This document shows, piece after piece, positions 12,801 to 23,217 of a stretch of 64,000 bases of DNA (positions are counted from its first letter, which is position 1; each line of letters starts with the position of its first letter). The notes under the pieces are model-generated. The model was not told the DNA's origin. It did no database searches and worked only from the letters and a program-made list of their open reading frames with translations. Both the position numbers and the translations under genes were made by a program. This stretch comes from Axinella damicornis (lineage: Eukaryota; Porifera; Demospongiae; Axinellida; Axinellidae). Location: NCBI GenBank assembly GCA_963931865.1, contig OZ007510.1, positions 4,978,407 through 5,042,406 of the forward strand. The letters are read 5' to 3'.

Positions 12801-14748
12801 CATTCCTGGTCTCTCCATTTCGAGGCATTTTCTGTGGACGACTGATGACTGTGCTTGCTTGGCAGGCAACAGTTGTTTACAGTGGGATCTCAGCTGCAAA
12901 CTGTCGGAGAAGACTTCAACATTCTCAACTGCCATATACTTGTACCATTGGCTTGACATCAGCAACCACTCTATTGCCTACACTATTGACTTTCTGATTA
13001 CCATCATATAACCATTATAATAACCATGACATCATGATGGGCGTGTACTTTGGTTCGTCTTATGTTCCCATCATGAATTGGTGTGCACTAATTGGCATTC
13101 CCCCATACGTCAGTTCTGTTATGCCACTGTTATCTTATCTCACCTTGCTACCTTCGCAGGGTCTCTCCTCAGGGTTCGCTGCAGGGGAGGATGAGGCATA
13201 CAATGTGTATGACAAACCTTGGAGGGCTGGAGGGGGGGCAGCGGAGAAGATCTATCGTCCAAGCAAGACCATGGACAAGGACATATACGGTGATGACGTG
13301 GAGAAACTCATCAAAACTAGCAGGTTTGTGTGGGTGGGTGGGTGGGTATATGGGTTGGGATGTGGTTGGGTGTGCTGGGCTCTCTTGATAACCTCCAAAC
13401 ACCAGTACACGATGTGTTAGGGCATACCTCAGAATGTCCAGACATTGCATCCAATGTATAGTGGATATTTACTAGTCCTAGTCTTGGGAAGTAATGCAAG
13501 TGCTGGGAGAGGAGGAGAGGCATATTACTCCCTGGAATAACTCAAAAGACCATTGTTGTAAACATGGACATGGCATAGTGCTTGGGCATGCATTCTGTCA
13601 TGCATGACCTCATCAAGTATGAAACCACCTTGACCTAATACCTGATTGTATGCTGATGTGATTGGGGTGATCCCCACTGGAAGATGAACAGATCTGTAAT
13701 TGAAGTTTCTTAGTACAAGTAGCTTTGCTCACTTCGCTTGCTCATCTACTTCCCCCTCGTTTGCCTATGTGAGTAATCCGGTGCCGGATAGCTCTCTGTG
13801 CAGAGCTGCTGCTCCCCGATTGCGTCCGCTTCAGCTGCTGCTCCCCGCGCGATTGCATCGATCTGTTTCAACTGCTGCTGAGCTCCCGGCTTGCATCCAC
13901 TTCAGCTGCTGCTTGTCGCTTGCGTCCACTTCAGCTGCTGCTCTCAATTGCATCCATTTCAACTGCTTCCCGATTGCGTCCACTTTGGCTGCTGCTCCCC
14001 GATTGCGTCCGCTTCAACTCTGCTCCACGATGGCGTCCGCTTCGTCTGCTGCTCCCCAATTGTGTCCGTTTTGGCTGCTGCTTCCCGCCAGCTGCTCTGG
14101 AAGATTCTAGCCATGGGCACTATTCTCGAACATTCTACGCAGAGTTCGAGGTTCAGTAAATTGACTGAGTATGAAGGTCGCTCGTCACTATAGTCTAGTC
14201 CCGCCCCACGAGCATCCCACTTCCGTTACACACAGAGAGACGTTGTGGCAACAGCTGCTCTCCTGGTGACAGGTGAAGCCTGAGCAAGTTGTAATGTCGT
14301 TTCGTGGTCATAGTTCTGCATATGCACTCACTCATGCTGGCCACAACACCCTGTCCTGCATTTCTGCTAGTCATGTACAGTTGCTCTCCCCTAGTGAATT
14401 CATAATTCCAGGGGTCGACAACTCTATCCAAAGGAGTAACTCTCTCTTGGTTGTTCATGTAGGTTCCAGCCCGACAAGGGGTTTTCCGGGGCTGATTCCA
14501 GTCAGGTGAGGGATGGACCAGTGCAGTTCGAGAAGGACGTGGAGGAGGATCCGTTTGGTCTGAACAAGTTCTTGACGGAGGCCAAGAAGGCCAAGAGGCC
14601 TGCTGAAGACTCAAGGTTGGTCTAGTTATGCCGCCAATCAGTCAGGCTAAGCAGAGGAGGAAGAACATCTGGTATCTTACCTTGTACAATTTATTCTTCT
14701 CCCAGGGAACCTGGAAGCAAGTCCAAGAGACCAAGACACTTCCAATGA
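3864..14748 (+). CDS. SNW1: SNW domain-containing protein 1 (SKIP/Prp45)
   Basis: Spliceosome component and transcription coregulator in the nucleus; it stays with the activated spliceosome through both catalytic steps. Fourteen exons join in phase: 3864-3877, 3941-4013, 4387-4539, 4776-4874, 5726-5925, 6163-6337, 6504-6569, 6782-6898, 7334-7472, 8065-8170, 8239-8356, 13160-13323, 14463-14615, 14706-14748. They give 539 residues, close to the 536 of human SNW1. Family landmarks are in order: PPPYGRRKGWVPR, GDGGAFPEIHIAQYP, the SNW core with GQSKDK, AQYIRYTP, QQGVAFNSGAKQR, KIPPCISNWKN, GYTIPLDKRLAADGRG, the charged ERRKERERQRR helix, LFNQSKG, EDEAYNVYD and SIYRPSK-like IYRPSKTMDKDIYGDD. The C-terminus ends in KRPRHFQ. 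The 4.8-kb intron 8357-13159 is packed with mobile elements. Confidence 0.97.
4574..4627. repeat. Perfect 54-bp palindrome in SNW1 intron
   Basis: Two 27-base arms, starting CTGTATGGACATG and ending CATGTCCATACAG, meet without a spacer at TGCATA|TATGCA. It lies just downstream of the exon ending at 4539. Such a sequence can extrude as a cruciform or form an RNA hairpin. No flanking target duplication was recognised. Confidence 0.9.
4906..5275. repeat. Degenerate TAGTTA-rich repeat
   Basis: About 370 bp of SNW1 intron made mostly of variants of TAGTTA/TAACTA in both orientations, which gives many small self-complementary stretches such as TTAGTTAACTAAAA. It is followed at 5350-5393 by a T run and a G run. 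No coding potential. Confidence 0.7.
7516..7914. mobile_element. Fold-back MITE, 399 bp, 9-bp TSD CTTGACACC
   Basis: Ends are TAGCCTTGTTCCCAGGCC and the inverse GGCCTGGGTACGAGGCTA, with inverted similarity extending about 65 bp inward (through ACTTGGCAAAAT / ATTTTGCCAAGT). Exact 9-bp direct repeats CTTGACACC flank it at 7507-7515 and 7915-7923. It sits in an SNW1 intron and is the longest well-preserved member of the TAGCCTCG family in this window. No transposase is encoded. Confidence 0.85.
9601..9765 (-). repeat. 3' LTR of the gag-only element
   Basis: 165 bp, TG...CA ends. Similar along its whole length to 10667-10841; the main difference is about 10 bp present only in the other copy after the AAAGAGTG segment. 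The two remain close enough to suggest a fairly recent insertion. Confidence 0.85.
9787..10602 (-). pseudogene. Retrotransposon gag with two CCHC zinc knuckles, one stop
   Basis: From ATG at 10602 the frame encodes a gypsy-type gag N-terminus (FNFRTPDDWPRWKRRFEQF), is cut by one in-frame TAA at 10443-10441 just after LLYYVG, and stays open to 9787. After the stop come the capsid-like helical region and two CX2CX4HX4C zinc knuckles (CTRCGKGQHPRDRC and CYRCQKKGHYSSQC). The frame ends without reaching a protease. The single stop means either recent inactivation or reading from an internal start. It is the only coding part of the LTR element. Confidence 0.85.
10667..10841 (-). repeat. 5' LTR of the gag-only element
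   Basis: 175 bp, TG...CA ends, adjoining the TTCGT target duplication at 10842-10846. Just inside it (minus sense) is TGGTGGCAGCGGTAG, in the position of a tRNA primer-binding site; I could not assign the tRNA. Confidence 0.85.
10933..10996. mobile_element. Fold-back MITE, 64 bp, TSD GGGATGTGT
   Basis: Almost entirely an inverted repeat: TAGCCTCGTTCCCAGGCTCT at one end and its near-complement, ending CGAGGCTA, at the other. Exact 9-bp direct repeats GGGATGTGT lie at 10924-10932 and 10997-11005. Confidence 0.9.
13800..14095 (+). repeat. Degenerate tandem repeat in SNW1 intron
   Basis: Repeated, variable units built from GCTGCTGCTCCCCGATTGC and CGTCCGCTTCAGCTG, roughly 30-40 bp each, about seven copies. 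The left flank (CCCCTCGTTTGCCTATGTGAG, about 13745) has a relative at about 19508, so the block belongs to a dispersed repeat. Open on the plus strand but without splice or coding context. Confidence 0.6.
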
Positions 14749-14998
14749 GCCGTGTGTATCTTAATTGCTGACTAGCCTCATTCCCAGACCATGGATTGGA
14801 AACCTAATATATTGATTTTTCATTGTGCAACCCAATGTGGGGGGTGTGCCTAGATCACAGCTGCATGCGCATAATTATGCATAACAAATTAGGTAGTGTC
14901 ACGTGTCGATGAAATCACATCCTATTATTTCCGAATTGTTCAGTGATCGGATCCATCTGTGCTATAGCGCTAGCTGAGAAACAACGAACTACATCGCA

Positions 14999-17991
14999 AT
15001 GGCCTCGGAAGGACCTCCACCGTACAACCCTGCCTACCCGCCACCCCAACCCCAGCAAGGTCAGTTTTCGTCCATGTGATCGTGATATTCCGTATGTGTG
15101 GTTGTGTTTGTGTAAATTATCCATGTAATCACAGCTGACTTCTGATCGCGTTGTAGTTCAACATGCATGGTGATGGTCAATGATTGTCTGACCGCATCTA
15201 AGAGGCCAGAGGGAGCGGCGTAGTCTCGCATAGGGAGACCTGCGCAGAAAGAGTGCCTGTCATAATTAGGCCAACATTTGTTGAATACTAGTTTCTCATC
15301 AGTTTTTCTTGAAAATAGCATGAGGGAGGGAGGCTCATTATCATTATTCTCACGAGCACTCATGACACACACAAAGTGAAACCAGTTAGTCTCGTTCCCA
15401 GACCCCGAACGCGCATGCGCGAAAAAGGGGTCTGGGGACAATGCTACATGCTGCCTGACCTTCGAGGGGCGTGACCACGATGACGTAATCAGTAGATTCC
15501 AGATGAAAATGGCAAATTCGACATGTTTGATGATGACCAGTAAAGCGGTGAGAGATATTCTTTGTACTAACGAAGGCAGCACTCCTCTTCGCGTTGTTCT
15601 GGGCTGTATCTACCAAGTCTACTTAGCCGACACGGAAACTGCGAAGCAATTTATTGCTCTAGCTAAACTCTGATTGGCCATCCCACATTCCAGACATCAA
15701 TGTCATAGGGTCGAGCTGACTGTAGCATTGTCCCCAGACCCCTTTTTCGCGCGTGCGTGTTCAGGGTCTGGGAACGAGACTAGAAACCAGTTGGAACTGA
15801 CTTTTTAATGCATAAAAACACAAAGAACTTGAATGGTCAGAACTGACTATTTGACACACAAAACATGCAGAGAAATAGTTGATGGAGGCACAAAACATAC
15901 ATGTACAAAGAAACGTACCGGTGGAACTGACTGTTCAGACTCTTTTCAATTGGTGTCTTGTCTGCACAAAGTTCACACTGGGGGTAGTAACCTGTGCTTT
16001 TGAGATTCTTATCTCCACAGCAGTAGATACAGATCGGATCATACTTCATTGAGAAGTACAGTTTCTCAAGAGGGTCATAGCACTCTACGTCACGAACACA
16101 TACACTGCTCAGGGAGTCTGGTAGCTCTAAGTCCGAGAGTGTCGCACCGCATGTGTATGTGTAGTCTTCTAGGAGTGTGCTCAGTTGCTTTCGCAAACCA
16201 GGTGATAGTTTTCGTGGCGAGTATAGCAGACGCCACATCTCACACTCCTCGCATTGAACCATGAGTGAAGGGAGGCTACGCTGCCCCATCAATCTGGCAT
16301 TCATCATCAGTACAACTTTCGCAAACCAGGTGATAGTTTTCGTGGCGAGTATAGCAGACGCCACATCTCACACTCCTCGCATTGAACCATGAGTGAAGGG
16401 AGGCTACGCTGCCCCATCAATCTGGCATTCATCATCAGTACGTCGAATGCATTGGTACATGGGGAATAGCAAAATAGTGATATGATACTTGACGGTTGAA
16501 GCTATCACAGATTTTTAATAATCACAATCAAGCAGTCAGGCTATGAACATATAGGGTCACAAGTCTAGCTGGAGTCGTCTGTTCGACAAAATATTTCACA
16601 AACGGCCCAAAGGTACGTATCACATCAGGTCAGGAGTAACAGAGTCGAGGTTGTCCTTGGACTTTCCAACAAAGGTCCCAAGCTGTAGACCATCAAGGTC
16701 ATCTTTTGGGAAAGAAGCTCTCGAAATGTCACGTTTGGTGGCTCCAAGGCTTCAACCGTGCATGGCACAATTGTTTTCTTTCTTGTCTGGCAAAATACAT
16801 AGTAGTTAAGAAGCATCAAGCTATTGCCTTCTTTCAGGAGCAAGTTGGGCTCTGATTTCTCCGGGATTTCTCCCACTAAATTTCTCACTCGCCAAAAATA
16901 GAGACAGCTGCAACGTGATCGCTTCTGGATCTGAGAATGCTAGAAGGATGAGCACATGGCATCCAGACCTGAGCATGCGCAGTAGAAAATAATGAATAAT
17001 GAAAAAAAATTCAAACTTCAAGAAAAACCATGAGGGCGGTTGATGTTGCTGGTATGTGATGCCGGCAGCATTAATAATAATGGGCTCCTGGATATGCTAA
17101 ACTCCCCAAAGCATGCTCATAGGTGCTCATTGGCCTGATTGATGAAACTAACCCAGACACCCATGCTAGTCTCGCAAGCCAGCCTCTTTTTCTACGAGGG
17201 GGCGCGCACGGAGGGGGGAGGGGAAAAAGAGTCTGGTGACTTAAGCCAACATTTCGTTTTCTCTGCCGGAATGTGGGTAGAGCCAATGAGATTGCAGCAG
17301 TCACATGATTTTCATAGCGTAATTCAGAGAGACAGTGCGTGCGATTGCCATCGCTGCAAAGCGCAACTAGGCTATCCAAGGTTGTGCCCAAGCAAGAATT
17401 AGCAGTGAAGAACTCCTTCAGCAGACGGGATGTACTCGTGAGTCTTCTAACCGGCACTGGAAAATCGCCTTGTTACTACGTATACATACTGCTGAAGGCT
17501 TTTCCCTGGCTTACCTTCCAACGGTTACTACTCTCCAGAGCTTCGTGAGCCTCCTCCAACTCGCTTCGCAGTCACACATTTGAAAGTTGTGGGCAATAAT
17601 TGGATAGCTATCATGTGACTTTTTCATTTGTTACAGTTGATTGCATTCCACTGGGAAACGAAATGTTGGCTTAAGTCACCAGACTCTTTTTCCCCTCCCC
17701 CCTCCGTGTGCGCCCCTTCGTAAAAAAAGAGGCTGGCTTGCGAGACTACACCCATACCTGATGATCAGCTCGAAGAAGCAACTGGCTACTACCAAACTGT
17801 CCATAGCACTAGCCTCGAACGAAGAAATTGACGCACGTTCCCTGAAACAGTGCAAGGGAGAGGCCCAAAGAGGTCTGCTGGGAATGAAGGAATGATTTAT
17901 GTGTTTGTCTGTGAGTAACGGCAGGAGCGCATAATTGCCGAGCGCCTTAGCGCGAGGCAACTAATCGTGCAGCGTAGTCACATCGCGTCTG

Positions 17992-18029
<38 letters not shown>

Positions 18030-21000
18030 TATATCCGTCACACTTTAATTGCGAGGGGCAGGGGGCGGTTGCATCGCTGCGGTTTCTGTGGTCCCGTGCT
18101 CGTGCACGTACTGCGCGTGCGAAATGCAAAGAAGCGATCTATACAGGGAAAAGAGACACTGCCTCAGAAGAGAGTAAGGCAAAGGAGAGAGAGTCTGACA
18201 GATTGACGAAGAAGCGATGTATACAAGGAGAGTTTAGCGGAGACAAGTAAGACAAACGTTTAGTCTAGGCCATGGTACGTACATGTAGAGTGTTGACAGT
18301 GTCGAAGGGTGTAGAACCTCGCTAACGTCTTCGTATTCTTCCTGGCAACGCTTAGCCATCTTCAACCTCAATCAGCAACTTCGCACAACTTCGAACAACT
18401 AAACTTCGCACGCTGAACTGACTTTCGCACCTTCGTTTTCTTCCACAGGAAACCACGCCTACTATACTATTACAGATTGTGCAGCGTGCGCGCGCGAGGC
18501 ACAGACACTGCGCATGCGTATTCCTAGTAATAAGGTAGAGAGCGGAAGAAAGGGAGGAGTGTGAAACGACCACGCAAAAGATTAGAAATTGAAAACTTAT
18601 CCCTAACCCTTTCTTCCGCTCTCTACCTCAATTTATGCACTCCTGGTAATGGAATTTGGATGTTTAGAGAGCTCTATAGTGATGCGCGACCTTCGTACTT
18701 TGTACTTTGTAAAGTGTTTATGTAACGGAAGTGGGTGTTTGGTGGGCGGGACTAGACTAGTGACATGCACGACTTTGCACTTATTAATGTATTGACAAGA
18801 TGCCAGTGCTCACTGGAGACGCTATCGCACAAAGCTGTTTGTGTGTCGAGAGTAAGGAGTTACGCCAGACTCACCCAGACACAGTGAGGGAAGTGAGACC
18901 TTTGAAGCATCTATTTCCGATGAGATTACTGTTGTGTACCACGCTGCGCCAACACGAACGAAGGTGAAAGCAACTCCAACCATTCCTTAATCAAGATAAA
19001 ATGACAGCTGATTGAGAAATGCACAATGCATGCCAGTGTAATTACCAACTGGAACTCAAGCACACCTTGGTTACCAAAGGGCTGTTGGCCTTCCTGCTCG
19101 ATATGGAAACTGGACACCTACTAGAGAACCAGAGCAAGAACTGAAGAATATATCCCATTGTCAAGTTGCTAAGTTCTGCAAACATAAATACCTGCTAGGA
19201 TGGACTTTATCTAGTACTGCCTTTGGGACGTGTGCTGGCAGGACACGTCGACTGTTGCTGCCTGGCAATGTGCATGTGTCCCATGCACCCATGGGACATA
19301 TAGCATGGTGGTCGTGTGCCATTAGCCTTATACAGCCCCTCACCCTTGGGGCTGCGCACCTCAGGTTCGGTACTGTATAAGCCATACACCACTCACTGCC
19401 ATGCTTAGCCTCGTTCCCAGGCGCTCTTGGTAATGCCATGCTATATGTAACTATATCCTATATCTATTGCAACCATTGCAAGTAGATTATTTCACTTAGC
19501 TACTACCCCCTCATTTGCCTATGTGAGCAGTCTGGCATCGGGCAGCTGAAGTCTAACCAACTGTACCAGGTGCTGTTGACAGAGTAGTGTAGCTGCTGCT
19601 GCTTATTGACCTGCTGACTTGTATCACGTCTTGACTTAGAGTGCGTGGCGCTGGACATGTTTCTCCAGTGGTGGATTGTGGTGGGAGAGAAGAGCTGATT
19701 AGAATTTATGATGTTTTCAGTAATAGTGTTGTCCCTTCCAAAAGTTCCCTTGGTCTGGATTATCCTTCACCTGTTGCTGGCTCTGTGACCCATTGGTGAT
19801 GTAATGTAAAATACCGTCCTGACTACTATAGGCACACAGTAGTCACGTGATCTAGCCAGGTTAGTAGAGATCGAAATCACGAATGTAGCAAGATCGCAAG
19901 TCTTACTTTGGCGATAACTGTAGCTATCGTCATGGCTGGATTACCAGAGTGACAAACTGCTCAAGGCCAGCTTGGCCAGTGTTTAGTGGTTGGGCCCCAC
20001 CCCCTATGTCCACATGTCGTCCTTCACATGATGAATGCTCCCAGGCCTTCCCATTGTTCACCTCTCCCATGTACTATTGTCAATGCAGACCAAAGAATGG
20101 AAAACAGAGTATAAGGTTACAGCTAGCTGCAGTTGATGTGCATGTAACAGAAGCCAGTTCTCAGAGTTAGATGATGAGATAGTGTCCAGTACATCCTGCT
20201 GTTGTTATAGGTGTATCCCTGGCCTTCCATACATGTACAGAGTATTTCCTGTGTTAAACTGTGTAATAGCTTTGATGTAATGTGTCAGTATCCAGTGACT
20301 TCCCATGGCCAGCCCACCCACACACTACCTGGGAGTGAGGCTGTTCAACTACATGTAGCTATAGCCATTTAGCAGGAGAATGTACCAGCTGGAATTACTT
20401 CATATTGTTAAACTGTTCTCCTCTTTTCACCTCTCTAGACTACTACCCTCCTCAACCACCTCCCCAGCCGGGCTACCAGCCACCCCCTCAGCCAGGCTAC
20501 CAACCACCACCCCCCCAGCCTGGTTACCAGGGATACCCTGGTCCCACCTACCCACCTCAGCAGCAACAGCAACAAGCAAATGTGGTGGTGGTCCAACAGG
20601 CACAACAGAATGTCGTAAAGACACAGGTAATTGGGGGGGGGGGGGGGGGGGGGGGATCTGAGACCCAGTCTGCCTACTTATTCAGCTTTACCCAGTTGCA
20701 CATGCTTAGGTGCAGGTGTAACCTTGTGTGGCAGTAAGAAAAAGAAAGAGAGAGAGAGAGAGAGAAACCTGTATGAAATATAAGATTACATGACAGCCAG
20801 GCACGGGTATGGCTTGCTGTGCTCCATTTGGGATGCCCACAAGAGAGGCTACGTATGCCTGTACTGGCTGTAAGCAATGAGAGTGAAGCGACAGCAAGTG
20901 CAAACCACTGCAAACCTATTGGTAGTGCATTGTCAAAATCAGAATCCCCAGAGATCTGTGTTTATATACAGACCAGAATCCCAAGGCCACCCTTATCGCC

Positions 21001-21311
21001 TCGACACACGCTTCCTCCTTCTCTTCCCTCTGTGTCCTTCATATAATTATGTGCCCTTCCTCTCTCCTCTCTGTCCCTTGCACATTCTCCCTCATCAACT
21101 CTTGTACCCTTTTCTCCCCCTCTTTTTTCTTCCCCAATCTCTCTCAAAATAATTATGCCTTCTCCTTCCTCCCCTTCTGGCCCTTTCTCATGTACTCTTG
21201 TAGGTTGTCCAGAGGGACACTCCTAACCACCTCCTCCACTGCATCATCACATTCTTCTGCCCGTGGTACATCTTCATATGGTTCATCATCTGCTGTATCT
21301 ATGGCTGCTAG
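14999..21311 (+). CDS. Proline-rich small membrane protein, paralogue 1
   Basis: Three exons in phase: 14999-15059, 20439-20626, 21204-21311, giving 118 residues. The N-terminus is MASEGPPPYNPAYPPP, with a PPPY (WW-binding type) motif. The middle has three QPGYQPP-like repeats, a Q run and VVVVQQ. The C-terminus is one hydrophobic Cys/Trp-rich segment, NHLLHCIITFFCPWYIFIWF, ending CCIYGC at the stop. The NHLLH...W pattern recalls short membrane segments of small proline-rich membrane proteins, but I cannot name a family. The likely topology is a cytosolic Pro-rich tail with one C-terminal membrane anchor. Intron 1 is 5.4 kb and carries repeats. A paralogue follows at 21918. Confidence 0.85.
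15387..15782. mobile_element. Fold-back MITE, 396 bp, TSD GAAACCAGT
   Basis: Terminal inverted repeats of about 55 bp start TAGTCTCGTTCCCAGACCC and end GGGTCTGGGAACGAGACTA. Exact 9-bp direct repeats GAAACCAGT lie at 15378-15386 and 15783-15791. The interior shows no coding potential. Confidence 0.9.
15898..16364 (-). pseudogene. Cys-rich zinc-binding-type protein relic (probable mobile-element gene)
   Basis: A minus-strand frame encodes QCEECEMWRLLYSPRKL, then DYTYTCGATLSDLELP, VCVRDVECYDPLEKLYFS, YDPICIYCCGD and YPQCELCAD: five CxxC-type pairs spaced like a treble-clef or RING-like zinc module. The frame is open for about 150 codons but has no proper start or splice context. Its upstream part is disrupted by an exact 128-bp tandem duplication. 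A second short minus-strand frame (16888-16625) could be a further piece. It lies inside an intron of the host gene on the opposite strand. I infer a transposon-derived gene; the family is unidentified. Confidence 0.5.
16188..16440. repeat. 128-bp tandem duplication
   Basis: Unit starting CTTTCGCAAACCAGGTGATA at 16188 is repeated at 16316 with no difference seen up to the final bases. It duplicates the start of the Cys-rich relic. Confidence 0.92.
17167..17748. mobile_element. Fold-back MITE, 582 bp, TSD CACCCAT(G/A)C
   Basis: Long inverted termini of about 100 bp: TAGTCTCGCAAGCCAGCCTC at one end and its complement, ending GGCTTGCGAGACTA, at the other, running inward through AAGTCACCAGACTC. 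Flanks CACCCATGC (17158-17166) and CACCCATAC (17749-17757) match at 8 of 9 bases. The central part lacks a transposase. Confidence 0.87.
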
Positions 21312-21623
21312 GCGTGTGGGGAAGGTTCAAGCACCAACGTAGTAATATCAGTCATAATGAAACGATTTTTGTATAACCTACTGATTTACAGTACTGCATA
21401 TACATAGTTGTGTGAACACCCGGAGTGTACTGTAATGCACTAAAATTGTGTAATTTGGCAGTATTTACAATGATGTCATGACAGATGCAGCCATGCACCA
21501 TGATGCATACAATCAAGAGTGTATAATGTGGGCTTGAATATTCAGCCAGTTTTATTTTAACTTGTTTTTGCACATACTTGCCCTGTCACACAAACATAGA
21601 CTATAGCCCACCACGAATCATTG

Positions 21624-21673
21624 TAGTCTCGCGGGCCAGCCTCTGTGTGGCGAGAGGCTGGCCTGCGAGACTA
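21624..21673. mobile_element. Fold-back MITE, 50 bp, TSD GAATCATTG
   Basis: A near-perfect hairpin only 50 bp long: TAGTCTCGCGGGCCAGCCTC, a short loop, then the complement ending GCGAGACTA. Exact 9-bp repeats GAATCATTG flank it at 21615-21623 and 21674-21682. It lies between the two tandem proline-rich genes. Confidence 0.92.
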
Positions 21674-21917
21674 GAATCATTGTATGTTGTTGAGTGGGGG
21701 GTATTTGCTCGTTCCCATCCCAGGCCTTCGCCCAAATTTTCTTTCGATGCACGGCCAGGCTGAAGATAAAGGGCTGGCATAGTATAAACCGGAGGTTTAT
21801 ATTATCTGGGAACGAGGCTAGGCTATAGGAATTTCTGGCGCGCGGGGGAGGGGCAGGTGACGTCACGAAGCCAACCTTCGCTTTTGGAACGCCCTGTCTG
21901 TTTGAAGCTGCACCACA

Positions 21918-23217
21918 ATGGCCTATCCACCACCCCAGGAGGGTGAGTTTTCGTCGGCGATCCGGTAGAGGGAAGAGTAGACACTAGCAGCCAGCCCCAT
22001 CCTAGCGGCGTAGCCCGGCGTCCGCGTAAAAATAGGCGTAAAAGTGGGTGCTAACGAGTTGCGGTTTGCTGAAGTAGCGGTAGGTACCGTACGTGCACTG
22101 TTAGGGTTAGAAGACATATTCGGACACAGGCATTTCTTCAGGCACTTACGGGCTACGTCAGGCTAGGTCCCTCTGTTTTCCTATCTGTGGGTGTGGCTAG
22201 GCTGTAGGTGCGAGTAACAACTTAACTCGTAAGGCACTGAATGTATCTGTACACAATGGTGAAGTGTGCGCTTGTGAAATCTATAGTACATAATTATTCA
22301 GAGCAGAATAGCAAAAAGGATGATAGTTTTTATCATGTACATGTGTACTGATGTTTTCCTACTTTTGCCGTTCTGCTAGTCCTCTCGATACATTTCTAAT
22401 GTTTTGTTTGTGTACATGTTTTAGCAGCGGGCGCATGCTTGAGTTGAAGTTTGCCATTTATCATGGAACGTCTGTCCTCGGGCTAGCAGCCGGGTCTTGA
22501 GCAATGATTATGTTTTGTTGCTAAGTTCGAAATTCCAACTCAAGAACTTTGACTTTGTTTGCAATGTAATTTTTCTTGATCTGTACGCATGCGCACAAAC
22601 CAATCTTGAACCCCTTCTCCCATGCATCTCTTCAGGCTACTACCCTCCCCAACAAGCTCCCCAGCCGGGATACCCGCCACCCCCCCAGCCAGGCTACCAG
22701 CCGTACCCCCCGCAGAGCTACCCACCTCCGCAGCCGGCAGCGCAGCAACAGCAGCAAACAAATGTGGTGGTGGTCCAACAGCAGGCACCACAGAGAGTGC
22801 AGACGACACAGGTAAACATGCAATGAGGGGGGAGGCTCTTATATGAATCCCATCTTAGATGAATCTCATTGTATTTATGGGGTGCCATCTGTGCCAAAAA
22901 TCAGTCTATCGCAACATTTGTAAATGTGATGTATATAATTATGTGAAGCCACATTTCCTGTCAGTCTTGCCTTTCCCCAAAAGAGAGAAAGAGCAATGGA
23001 GCCTAATGACATTGTTGATAATTATGTAATTAACGTCTCCCGTAATGTACTGCTGAGCAGTGTGTGATGCCACTCCCTCACATGTCCGTTTCCCTCACGT
23101 TCTCTTTAGGTTGTGAGGAAGGACACTCCTAACCACCTCCTCCACTGCATCATCACATTCTTCTGCCCGTGGTACATCTTCATATGGTTCATCATCTGCT
23201 GTATCTATGGCTGCTAG
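21918..23217 (+). CDS. Proline-rich small membrane protein, paralogue 2
   Basis: Three exons in phase: 21918-21942, 22636-22811, 23110-23217, giving 102 residues. Same design as the upstream paralogue: short N-terminus MAYPPPQE, Pro/Tyr repeats (GYPPPPQPGYQPYPP), Q run, VVVVQQQAPQ, and the identical C-terminal membrane segment ending CIYGC. Intron positions and phases are the same, so it arose by tandem duplication. The last exon and the following 3' sequence are nearly identical to paralogue 1 while exons 1 and 2 have diverged. Function unknown. Confidence 0.85.

Larger units (their letters stand above)
8357..13159 (+). other. SNW1: 4.8-kb SNW1 intron loaded with mobile DNA
   Basis: Far longer than the gene's other introns. 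Contents in order: one arm of a degenerate inverted repeat (about 8440-8580), a minus-strand non-LTR retrotransposon relic, a nested LTR element (9601-10841), a 64-bp fold-back MITE (10933-10996), about 1.2 kb with no recognised feature, and the second inverted-repeat arm (about 12250-12385). The rest to 13159 shows nothing recognisable. Confidence 0.75.
15060..20438 (+). other. 5.4-kb repeat-bearing intron of paralogue 1
   Basis: Holds two fold-back MITEs (15387-15782, 17167-17748), a minus-strand Cys-rich relic with a 128-bp tandem duplication, an (AT)n tract at 17993-18035, an imperfect hairpin at 18530-18630, and a segment at about 18720-18765 that matches, inverted, about 14185-14235. 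The stretch 18800-20400 shows nothing I can name apart from a short TAGCCTCG fragment at 19406. Confidence 0.7.

Noticed and set aside
13891..14193. Leucine/Serine-rich coding frame in the SNW1 intron
   Set aside because: Produced by a degenerate GCTGCTGCTCC tandem repeat; SNW1 exons on either side join in phase without it.
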